Assembly: GCA_017880985.1 (NCBI GenBank)
Contig: JADGRK010000196.1
Location: forward strand, 1-5,264
Length of the DNA stretch: 5,264 nucleotides
Origin: Rhodoferax sp.
Lineage (GTDB): Bacteria > Pseudomonadota > Gammaproteobacteria > Burkholderiales > Burkholderiaceae_C
Direction of reading: 5' to 3'
Shown piece after piece: positions 1 through 5,264 of the stretch; positions within the stretch are counted from its first letter, which is position 1; the number at the start of each line of letters is the position of its first letter. The notes beneath the pieces are model-generated. The model was given only the letters and a program-made list of their open reading frames with translations, was not told where the DNA came from and ran no database searches. The position numbers and the translations under genes were made by a program.

Positions 1-509
1 ATCCCCTGCAGGGTGCCAGAAATCGCGCTCGGGCAGGTGCCGCACGCGCCTTGGTAATGCACGATGAGCTGGTTGCCGGCGAGGCCAAGAACGTGCAGGT
101 CACCGCCGTCACTTTGCAGGTAAGGCCTGATTTCCTGGTCCAGTACCAGTTCGATGGCGTCCAGACGCTGTCGGTCTTCTGCGCTCAAATCCGCCACGCT
201 GGCCCGCGCTTCAAAAACGGCTGCAGCCGACTGTTCACTGGCTGCGGGCGCAGCCCGCAGGGGAACCGCAATTTCGCGCACCAACGCATCCCAGTTGGCC
301 TTGCCGTCCTGCGTCACGGTAAGCCAGCGGTCAATATAGAAAACGTTGGTCACATGATCAATGGCGAACAGCGCGCTGGCCAGTGCATCGCCCTGGGCCT
401 GCTCGGCGTTTTCATACGAATGCGCTATGCCCCAGGTGAGTGGCTCGCGCAAGACAAATTTCCTCGCGTTCGGGTTCGGTGTGTCTTCAATTTCGGCGAT
501 TTTTGGCAT
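1..509 (-). CDS. nfu: NifU-family Fe-S scaffold/carrier protein (Nfu), 3' end cut by the window edge
   Basis: This gene probably binds a nascent Fe-S cluster and delivers it to apoproteins in the cytoplasm, the usual role of Nfu proteins. I translated it by hand from the ATG at 509-507: 169 complete codons with no stop, then it leaves the window. Residues 1 to about 88 begin MPKIAEIEDTPNPNARKF, the typical opening of the Nfu N-terminal domain. Residues about 89-108 are an Ala/Ser-rich linker. From about 112 the NifU C-terminal domain follows, with SDGGDLHV at 133-140 and the cluster-binding CxxC in GACGTCPSA (C156, C159). About 20-35 residues of the C-terminus should be missing. The start is supported by AGGAC six bases upstream and by the family-typical first residues. 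It lies 30 bases after sufU on the same strand, so it is probably the distal operon gene. E. coli NfuA differs in having a degenerate A-type domain at its N-terminus, so the symbol nfuA is avoided. The family call is firm; the exact client proteins are unknown. Confidence 0.93.
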   Translation of the reverse strand, partial: MPKIAEIEDTPNPNARKFVLREPLTWGIAHSYENAEQAQGDALASALFAIDHVTNVFYIDRWLTVTQDGKANWDALVREIAVPLRAAPAASEQSAAAVFEARASVADLSAEDRQRLDAIELVLDQEIRPYLQSDGGDLHVLGLAGNQLIVHYQGACGTCPSAISGTLQG

Positions 510-515
510 GTTTTT

Positions 516-520
516 GTCCT
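516..520 (-). promoter_or_regulatory. Shine-Dalgarno sequence of nfu
   Basis: AGGAC on the minus strand, separated from the nfu ATG by six bases (GTCCT on the plus strand). nfu is the only gene in the window that does not overlap the gene before it, so this site implies independent initiation. It also supports 509 as the start. Confidence 0.65.
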
Positions 521-522
521 GT

Positions 523-546
523 CGGTTAGACCGCTTGCCTCAAGCG
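523..546 (-). repeat. Two small overlapping inverted repeats at the sufU-nfu junction
   Basis: Minus-strand CGCTTG-AGG-CAAGCG (546-532) is a perfect 6-bp stem with a 3-base loop, and it includes the sufU stop codon. CGGT-CTA-ACCG (533-523) is a perfect 4-bp stem with a 3-base loop. The two share the CG at 533-532, so they cannot both form fully. The second ends just before the nfu Shine-Dalgarno sequence. There is no run of U after either stem, so an intrinsic terminator is unlikely. A weak RNA structure affecting nfu translation or mRNA stability is possible, but chance is a real alternative for stems this short. Confidence 0.35.
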
Positions 547-1028
547 TCGCCCAGCGGCGCGTGCATCGGGTCAGCCTCAGCTTCGGTGGACGCGCTGGGC
601 TCAGCATTGAACGCGGCCTGCAGCGTGTGCCACGGCAAAATGGCGCACTTCACGCGCATGGGCAGCTCGCTGATGCCAGAGAACACTGCCAACCTGCCGA
701 TGTGGGGGCCGTCTTTCGCGTCGATGCGGCCAGTGGCCATATCGACAAACTCGTGAATCAACGTCTTGGCCTCAATCGCGCTCTTGCCCTTGACCGCCAC
801 CGTCATCATGGATGCCGACGCCTTGCAAATGGCGCACGATTCGCCGTGAAAGGCGATGCGTTTGATGGTGTCACCCGCCAGATCAAGCGCGATATGAATG
901 TGGTCGCCGCAAAGCGGATTGACCCCTTCGGCATGGTGGCTGGGGTGGTCGAGCTCGCCGTAGTTGCGCGGCTTGCGGTTGTGGTCCAGGATCACTTCCT
1001 GGTACAGGGCTTTGGGATCTGCGCTCAT
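540..1028 (-). CDS. sufU: SufU, zinc-dependent sulfur acceptor of the SUF system (NifU/IscU-like)
   Basis: SufU takes persulfide sulfur from the desulfurase SufS and passes it to the SufBCD scaffold. The 162-residue protein has the U-type fold residues: C40 and D42 in NPLCGD, C65 in ESCAICKAS, and C128 in RVKCAILPWHTL. These match the C41, D43, C66 and C128 zinc site of Bacillus subtilis SufU. The stretch between the second and third conserved cysteines is long (about 62 residues), as in SufU, and the LPPVK HscA-binding motif of IscU is absent. Both points argue for SufU over IscU. C68 is an extra cysteine beside C65. The last 20 or so residues form an acidic Ala/Pro-rich tail beyond the end expected from the 147-residue B. 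subtilis protein. The ATG overlaps the sufS stop (ATGA, 1028-1025), with AAGG seven bases upstream inside sufS. Finding sufU directly after sufS confirms the role. No sufE is present in the window. Confidence 0.96.
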   Translation of the reverse strand: MSADPKALYQEVILDHNRKPRNYGELDHPSHHAEGVNPLCGDHIHIALDLAGDTIKRIAFHGESCAICKASASMMTVAVKGKSAIEAKTLIHEFVDMATGRIDAKDGPHIGRLAVFSGISELPMRVKCAILPWHTLQAAFNAEPSASTEAEADPMHAPLGDA

Positions 1029-2275
1029 GCGAATACCTTTTGAACACTGCGAATGCCAGCGACCAGCGCGTCCACATCGGCCAGCGTGTTGTAAAACGCA
1101 AACGAAGCGCGCGAGGTGGCCACCACGCCCAGGCGCGCCATCAAGGGCTGCGCGCAGTGGTGGCCAGTGCGCACCGCAACGCCTTCCTGATTCAACAAGG
1201 TTCCCACGTCGTGCGGGTGAATACCCTGGACCGCAAACGACAGCACCGCAGCCTTGTCCTGCGCGGTGCCGATCAGGCGCACACCCGGCAGCGCATTTAA
1301 GTGTTCAGTCGCATAGCGCAGTAATTCATGCTCGTGCGCTGCGATGGCCGGCATGCCGATGTTGCAGAGATAGTCCACAGCGGCGCCCAGACCGATGGCG
1401 GCGGCAATGGGCGGCGTTCCGGCCTCGAACTTGTTTGGAATGGGGGCGTAAGTGGTTTTCTCAAAGGTGACAGTATGGATCATGTCGCCCCCACCCTTGA
1501 ACGGCTGCATCGATTCAAGCAGCGCGGCGCGGCCATACAGAATGCCGATACCCGTCGGGCCGCACATCTTGTGGCCCGAGAAAGCATAAAAATCACAGTC
1601 CAGATCCCGCACGTCCACCGCCAGGTGCGGCACGGCCTGCGCGCCGTCGACCAGCACCGGCACGCCACGCGCGTGCGCGAGAGCGATCATCTGCCTGACC
1701 GGATTGATGCTGCCCAGCGCGTTCGAGACGTGACCGACGCTCACCAAACGGGTGCGTTCGTTGAAAAGCGCCTCGTATTGATCCAACAGCAGTTCACCGG
1801 CGTCGTTGATCGGCACCACGCGAATCGTCGCGCCTTTCTCCAGCGCCAGCATTTGCCATGGCACGATGTTCGAGTGGTGTTCCAGCACGGTCAAAATAAT
1901 TTCGTCGCCAGCATTGATGTTCTTGCGGCCCCAGCCGTGCATGACGAGGTTGATGCCCTCAGTGGTGCCACTGGTGAAGATCACCTCGCGCGCTTCACGC
2001 GCATTGATAAAGCGCTGCAGCCTGGCACGCGCCGCCTCGTAGGCGGTGGTGGCCGTTTCGGACAGGTAATGCACCGCGCGGTGAATGTTGGCGTGCTCCG
2101 TGGTCTGGTAGCGCACCAGGCGGTCGATCACCGGCTGCGGCATCTGGCTCGATGCGGCGTTGTCCAGATAGACCAGCGGCTTGCCCGCCACCGTGAGGCC
2201 AAGAATAGGAAAATCAGCGCGAATGCGGGCCACATCAAAGGCCAGTGGCGTAGTGACAGCGGGTGTGTTGCTCAT
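1025..2275 (-). CDS. sufS: SufS, PLP-dependent cysteine desulfurase (EC 2.8.1.7)
   Basis: SufS converts L-cysteine to L-alanine and holds the sulfur as a persulfide on a catalytic cysteine. The 416-residue protein is a full-length class V aminotransferase-fold enzyme. Visible residues are H133 in LEHHSN (stacks on PLP), D210 and Q213 in VDGAQAVPH, the PLP-binding lysine K236 in SGHKMCGP, the catalytic C374 in RTGHHCAQP, and R389 in TSRASFAFYN (substrate carboxylate). Numbering runs ten ahead of E. coli SufS (H123, K226, C364, R379). The short, ordered loop around C374 is typical of group II (SufS) and not of IscS/NifS. H355 in GIHPHDVG lies 19 residues before the catalytic cysteine, where B. 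subtilis SufS has the zinc-swapping H342 and, as I recall, E. coli has a tyrosine. This fits use of SufU. The start overlaps the sufD stop as ATGA; the Shine-Dalgarno match (AGG about seven bases upstream) is weak, which suggests coupled translation. Confidence 0.98.
   Translation of the reverse strand: MSNTPAVTTPLAFDVARIRADFPILGLTVAGKPLVYLDNAASSQMPQPVIDRLVRYQTTEHANIHRAVHYLSETATTAYEAARARLQRFINAREAREVIFTSGTTEGINLVMHGWGRKNINAGDEIILTVLEHHSNIVPWQMLALEKGATIRVVPINDAGELLLDQYEALFNERTRLVSVGHVSNALGSINPVRQMIALAHARGVPVLVDGAQAVPHLAVDVRDLDCDFYAFSGHKMCGPTGIGILYGRAALLESMQPFKGGGDMIHTVTFEKTTYAPIPNKFEAGTPPIAAAIGLGAAVDYLCNIGMPAIAAHEHELLRYATEHLNALPGVRLIGTAQDKAAVLSFAVQGIHPHDVGTLLNQEGVAVRTGHHCAQPLMARLGVVATSRASFAFYNTLADVDALVAGIRSVQKVFA
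1036..1039 (-). promoter_or_regulatory. Shine-Dalgarno sequence of sufU inside the end of sufS
   Basis: AAGG on the minus strand, seven bases before the sufU ATG and within the last sufS codons. It supports the ATG at 1028-1026 that overlaps the sufS stop. Confidence 0.5.
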
Positions 2276-3600
2276 GGCTGGCCTGTGGTCTGTTCGAGCA
2301 CCGTCTGCTCAAGCTGGCGCCGCAGTGACGCGACGGGAATGCGGTTGATGACTTCAGCACCGAAGGCGTAGGTCAGCAGGTTGCGCGCCACAGCCTCTGG
2401 CAGGCCGCGGCTTTGCAGGTAGAAAACTTCATCACTGTCGAGCTGGCCGACGGTGGCGCCGTGCGTGCATTTCACGTCATCGGCAAAAATCTCGAGTTGC
2501 GGCTGGGTATCAACCAGCGCCTTGTTTGTGAGCAGCAGGTTGCGGCTCGATTGCGCCGAGTCTGTTTTTTGAGCGCCGGGGCGAACCATCACCTTGCCGT
2601 TAAAAACCGCATGCGCGGCGCCGCCGACGATGCATTTGTGCAACTGGCGGCTGACGCCGTGCGGCTTGGCGTGGTCGATGAAAGTGTGCGTATCGGCAAG
2701 CTGCTGGCCGCCAATCAGCGCCAATCCGTCAAGCGCGCATTCCGCCGCATCGGCGGTCTGCAGCACTTTGAGGTCGAGTCGGGAAATCTGCCCGCCCAGG
2801 GCGATGCTGGCCGAGTGGTAGCGGCTTGCAGCTCCGAGCGACACCGCGCAACTGGCCATGTGAAAGGCTTGTTGGCTTTCGCGCTGGATGCGAACATGCG
2901 CGACCTGCGCGTTCGCGCCCAAGGCCACCTCGGCGACTGAATTGGTGAAATATGCGCCTGGGTGCAAGGCCACATAGTCTTCAATCAAAGTCACTTTGCT
3001 GCCCGCGCCGGCCACCAGCAAAAGGCGTGGGTGGCTGGCCACATCGGGCTGCGTCGAAATAAAGAGCACATGCACCGGTGTGGCAAGCGCGGTATCGTGC
3101 GGCACGATGAGCACGGCCGCATCAATCAGAAAAGCGGTGTTGAGTGCCGCAAACAATGCATCATGAAATGCAGCGTGCTGGCCCAGATGCTGCTCAATGC
3201 TTGACGCCTGCGTGGCAAGCCTGGATGCCAAGGTGCCCACGACCAGACTGGCATCTGAGCTGACGCTGGAGAGTTGTGGCGCATGAACGCCGTCCACAAA
3301 AACAAGCCGCGTCGTCGCCTCTTCGATGTGCAGGTGCTCTACATCGCCCGGCTGCAAGGCAGTCGGCGTACGCAGTGGATGAAACGACTGCCGGGCAAGC
3401 GCTGCCAGACTGGTGAAACGCCAGGCTTCGTCGTGCGTGGTGGGCAGCGTGAGTGCGCCCACACGCTCCAGTGCCTGGGCGCGCAGCGTTTTGAGCCATT
3501 GCGACTGCGTTGGCACCACGTGGCCCGGGGTTTGCGCCAGGCTGGCAAGCAGGCTGTCCAGAACCCCTCGCTTAGGGACAAGCGCAGTCCCGGTGCTCAT
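2272..3600 (-). CDS. sufD: SufD, scaffold subunit of the SufBC2D Fe-S assembly complex
   Basis: SufD pairs with SufB to form the heterodimer on which the cluster is built, with two SufC subunits attached; the complex is cytoplasmic. The 442-residue protein is close to family length (E. coli SufD is 423). Residues about 15-100 form the variable helical N-terminal part, including the DEAWRFTSL motif at 57-65. Residues about 160-410 are the beta-helix SufB/SufD core. Near the C-terminus is DDVKCTHGATVG, with C378 and H380; H380 corresponds to E. coli SufD H360, which is needed for assembly at the SufB-SufD interface. The segment YLQSRGLPEAVARNLLTYAF (394-413) matches the SufC-contact region of the family. 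The ATG overlaps the sufC stop (ATGA, 3600-3597), and a GGGGG run about eight bases upstream can serve as ribosome binding site. The N-terminal half is the most divergent part, as usual. Nothing is truncated or shifted. Confidence 0.97.
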   Translation of the reverse strand: MSTGTALVPKRGVLDSLLASLAQTPGHVVPTQSQWLKTLRAQALERVGALTLPTTHDEAWRFTSLAALARQSFHPLRTPTALQPGDVEHLHIEEATTRLVFVDGVHAPQLSSVSSDASLVVGTLASRLATQASSIEQHLGQHAAFHDALFAALNTAFLIDAAVLIVPHDTALATPVHVLFISTQPDVASHPRLLLVAGAGSKVTLIEDYVALHPGAYFTNSVAEVALGANAQVAHVRIQRESQQAFHMASCAVSLGAASRYHSASIALGGQISRLDLKVLQTADAAECALDGLALIGGQQLADTHTFIDHAKPHGVSRQLHKCIVGGAAHAVFNGKVMVRPGAQKTDSAQSSRNLLLTNKALVDTQPQLEIFADDVKCTHGATVGQLDSDEVFYLQSRGLPEAVARNLLTYAFGAEVINRIPVASLRRQLEQTVLEQTTGQP

Positions 3601-4388
3601 GACACAGCCCCCGTGGCCTCGGCTTCGGCCTCAATCCAGTCGTAGCCGCGTTCCTCAAGTTCGAGTGCCAGCTCCTTGCCGCCGGTGCGGATAATGCGCC
3701 CGGCGCTCATCACATGCACGTAGTCGGGAACGATGTAGTTCAGCAGGCGCTGGTAGTGCGTGACCAGCACAATGGCGTTGTCCTTGTTGGCTAGGTGATT
3801 GACACCTTGCGACACCACGCGCAGCGCGTCGATGTCGAGGCCGGAGTCGGTCTCATCGAGGATGGCCAGGCTGGGCTCAAGCAGCGCCATCTGCAAAATC
3901 TCGTTGCGCTTTTTCTCGCCGCCTGAAAAGCCTTCGTTGACACTGCGCTCCAGAAACTCGGGGCTCATTTCGAGCAGCTTCATTTTCTCGCGCACCAGAT
4001 CGTCAAACTCCAGCGGATCCAACTCGTCATGGCCACGTTCAGCCTGCACGGTGTTGTAGGCCAGGCGCAAAAACTGGCTGTTGCCCACGCCGGGGATCTC
4101 AATCGGGTACTGAAAGGCCAGAAACACACCGGCCCGGGCGCGCATTTCAGGGGCCAGCTCCAGCAGGTTCTTGCCCTCAAACAGCACCTCGCCGCCCGTG
4201 ACCTGGTACGCTGTGTGGCCCGCCAACACCTTGGCGAAGGTGCTCTTGCCCGAGCCGTTCGGCCCCATGATGGCGTGAACTTCTCCACGCTTGACGGTGA
4301 AGTTCAGACCTTTGAGAATTTCGATCCCGTTGACGCTGGCGCACAGACCGCGCACCTCCAGCAGTGTCTGGCTATTTTGAACAATCAT
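3597..4388 (-). CDS. sufC: SufC, ATPase subunit of the SufBC2D Fe-S assembly complex
   Basis: SufC is a soluble ABC-type ATPase. Its ATP-driven dimerisation reshapes the SufB-SufD scaffold, and no transport is involved. The 263-residue protein carries every nucleotide-binding element: Walker A GPNGSGKST (42-50), Q-loop Q93 in FQYPIEIPG, signature FSGGEKKRNE (154-163), Walker B LAILDE with catalytic E179 (174-179), D-loop DSGLD (181-185) and switch H211 in VTHYQR. FSGGEKKR and LDETDSGLDIDAL are the SufC forms, which separate it from transporter ATPases. Length is normal (E. coli SufC is 248), with a slightly longer Glu/Ala-rich C-terminal tail (EAEAEATGAVS). The ATG overlaps the sufB stop in ATGA, and AAGGGAG lies six bases upstream inside the last sufB codons. 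The sufD start overlaps its stop. Confidence 0.98.
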   Translation of the reverse strand: MIVQNSQTLLEVRGLCASVNGIEILKGLNFTVKRGEVHAIMGPNGSGKSTFAKVLAGHTAYQVTGGEVLFEGKNLLELAPEMRARAGVFLAFQYPIEIPGVGNSQFLRLAYNTVQAERGHDELDPLEFDDLVREKMKLLEMSPEFLERSVNEGFSGGEKKRNEILQMALLEPSLAILDETDSGLDIDALRVVSQGVNHLANKDNAIVLVTHYQRLLNYIVPDYVHVMSAGRIIRTGGKELALELEERGYDWIEAEAEATGAVS

Positions 4389-5264
4389 CCTACGCTCCCT
4401 TCAAGCTTGAACCCGAGTAATTTGGTGGCTTCGACCGCGAACTCCATCGGCAACTGGCGAAACACGTCCTTGCAAAAACCGTTGATGATCATCGAGACGG
4501 CTTCCTCGGCACCGATGCCGCGTTGCGCAAAATAGAACATCTGGTCTTCACCAATTTTTGAGGTGGACGCTTCGTGCTCCACCTGGGCGCTTTGGTTGCG
4601 CACCTGGATGTACGGGAAGGTGTTGGCGCTGCACTTGTCCCCGACCAGCATCGAGTCGCACTGCGAATAGTTGCGCGCGCCAGCGGCTGTCGGCATCACC
4701 TTGACCAGGCCGCGGTAACTGTTGCTCGACTGGCCAGCCGAAATGCCCTTGCTGACGATGGTGCTGCGGGTGTTCTTGCCGATGTGGATCATCTTGGTGC
4801 CGGTATCGGCCTGCTGGTGGTGGTTGGTCACGGCGACCGAGTAAAACTCGCCCACCGAGTTGTCGCCCAGCAGAATGCACGACGGATACTTCCAGGTGAT
4901 GGCCGATCCGGTCTCGACCTGAGTCCAGGAAATGCGCGAGTTGACGCCCCGGCACAGGCCGCGCTTGGTGACGAAGTTGTAAATGCCTCCCACGCCGTTT
5001 TCGTCGCCTGCGTACCAGTTTTGCACCGTTGAGTATTTGATGTCGGCATTGTCCAGCGCCACCAGTTCAACCACGGCTGCGTGCAGTTGGTTGGTGTCAA
5101 ACTGAGGCGCGGTGCAGCCTTCGAGGTATGACACCGAAGCGCCTTCTTCGGCCACGATCAGGGTGCGTTCAAACTGCCCGGTGTCCTGGGTGTTGATGCG
5201 AAAGTAAGTGGACAGTTCCATCGGGCATTTGACACCCTTGGGGATGAAGCAGAACGAGCCATCG
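4385..5264 (-). CDS. sufB: SufB, core scaffold subunit of the SufBC2D complex, 5' part outside the window
   Basis: SufB receives sulfur and carries the nascent cluster on the SufBC2D scaffold. The frame is open to the window edge. Upstream of the internal Met codon at 5221 it reads DGSFCFIPKGVKCP, matching the conserved SufB region, so 5221 is not the start. About 292 C-terminal residues are visible of a protein usually near 480; the N-terminal part is missing. Counting the first complete visible codon as residue 1, the residues known from E. coli SufB are all kept: R22 and N24 (R226, N228), Q81 and W83 (Q285, W287), K100 (K303), C202 in SQCDSML (C405, the main sulfur/cluster cysteine, codon 4660-4658), and E229, H230, E231 in VEHEAS (E432-E434). 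The last 92 residues align with E. coli SufB without gaps and end in the same SVG. The stop overlaps the sufC start (ATGA). SufD is excluded by the QCDSM, VEHEA and FCKDVF motifs. Confidence 0.98.
   Translation of the reverse strand, partial: DGSFCFIPKGVKCPMELSTYFRINTQDTGQFERTLIVAEEGASVSYLEGCTAPQFDTNQLHAAVVELVALDNADIKYSTVQNWYAGDENGVGGIYNFVTKRGLCRGVNSRISWTQVETGSAITWKYPSCILLGDNSVGEFYSVAVTNHHQQADTGTKMIHIGKNTRSTIVSKGISAGQSSNSYRGLVKVMPTAAGARNYSQCDSMLVGDKCSANTFPYIQVRNQSAQVEHEASTSKIGEDQMFYFAQRGIGAEEAVSMIINGFCKDVFRQLPMEFAVEATKLLGFKLEGSVG
4395..4401 (-). promoter_or_regulatory. Shine-Dalgarno sequence of sufC inside the end of sufB
   Basis: AAGGGAG on the minus strand, six bases before the sufC ATG and within the last codons of sufB. 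It is the strongest ribosome binding site in the window and supports the ATG at 4388-4386. SufC is needed in two copies per complex, so stronger initiation here would fit, though that link is inference. Confidence 0.65.

Noticed and set aside
523..546. Intrinsic terminator after sufU
   Set aside because: The stems are only 6 and 4 bp, and neither is followed by a U-rich tract on the transcribed strand. nfu follows within 30 bases on the same strand with its own ribosome binding site.
540..1028. IscU instead of SufU
   Set aside because: The HscA-binding LPPVK motif is absent, the spacing between the second and third conserved cysteines is long, and the neighbours are sufS and sufBCD.
51..1043. 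Plus-strand open frame of 330 codons opposite nfu and sufU
   Set aside because: It lies fully antisense to two well-supported conserved genes, crosses their junction, and its translation shows no recognisable domain. Long antisense frames are expected from codon bias in GC-rich DNA.
1328..2371. Plus-strand open frame of 347 codons opposite sufS and the end of sufD
   Set aside because: It is antisense to SufS, whose catalytic residues are all intact. The His/Arg/Val-rich translation looks like a reverse-complement shadow, not a folded protein.
4029..4535. Plus-strand open frame of 168 codons opposite sufC and the end of sufB
   Set aside because: It is antisense to conserved motifs of SufC and SufB and has no domain of its own.
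4385..5221. A short complete sufB starting at the Met codon at 5221
   Set aside because: The frame continues upstream to the window edge with residues conserved in SufB (DGSFCFIPKGVKCP), so this Met is internal and the gene is cut by the window.
1..5264. Mobile element, CRISPR, phage or defence system
   Set aside because: No transposase, integrase, terminal inverted repeat, direct repeat array or unknown gene was seen. Apart from 30 bases, the whole window is taken up by six recognisable Fe-S assembly genes.

Overview
The window is almost entirely one minus-strand gene cluster for iron-sulfur (Fe-S) cluster assembly. Read in the direction of transcription, from high to low coordinates, the order is sufB (5' part outside the window), sufC, sufD, sufS, sufU and a NifU-like Fe-S scaffold/carrier gene (nfu; 3' end outside the window). 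All six reading frames are intact inside the window. There is no mobile element, RNA gene, CRISPR array or long non-coding stretch.

Organism: base composition is moderately GC-rich. The proteins look proteobacterial, and the Nfu_N plus NifU-C architecture of the last gene suggests a betaproteobacterium, possibly Burkholderiales. This is inference from protein character and not a database match; the genus cannot be fixed from the sequence.

Layout: 5264-4385 is sufB (C-terminal 292 residues), 4388-3597 sufC, 3600-2272 sufD, 2275-1025 sufS, 1028-540 sufU, and 509-1 nfu (169 residues visible). Every junction from sufB to sufU is the same 4-base ATGA overlap, a strong sign of one transcript with coupled translation. 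The only gap is 30 bases between sufU and nfu. It holds two small overlapping inverted repeats and a good Shine-Dalgarno sequence. The operon promoter, any regulator and the terminator lie outside the window.

How the genes work together: SufS takes sulfur from cysteine as a persulfide. SufU, a zinc-bound sulfur acceptor, relays it to the SufB-SufC2-SufD scaffold, where ATP hydrolysis by SufC drives the conformational change needed for cluster assembly. Nfu probably receives or carries finished clusters to target proteins. The sulfur-transfer pair is the Bacillus-like SufS/SufU type, not the E. coli SufS/SufE type. SufS carries a histidine (H355) at the position that swaps zinc ligands with SufU in Bacillus subtilis, which supports the pairing.

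The system is well known. I do not see a previously undescribed one here; the findings are refinements around a recognisable SUF operon.
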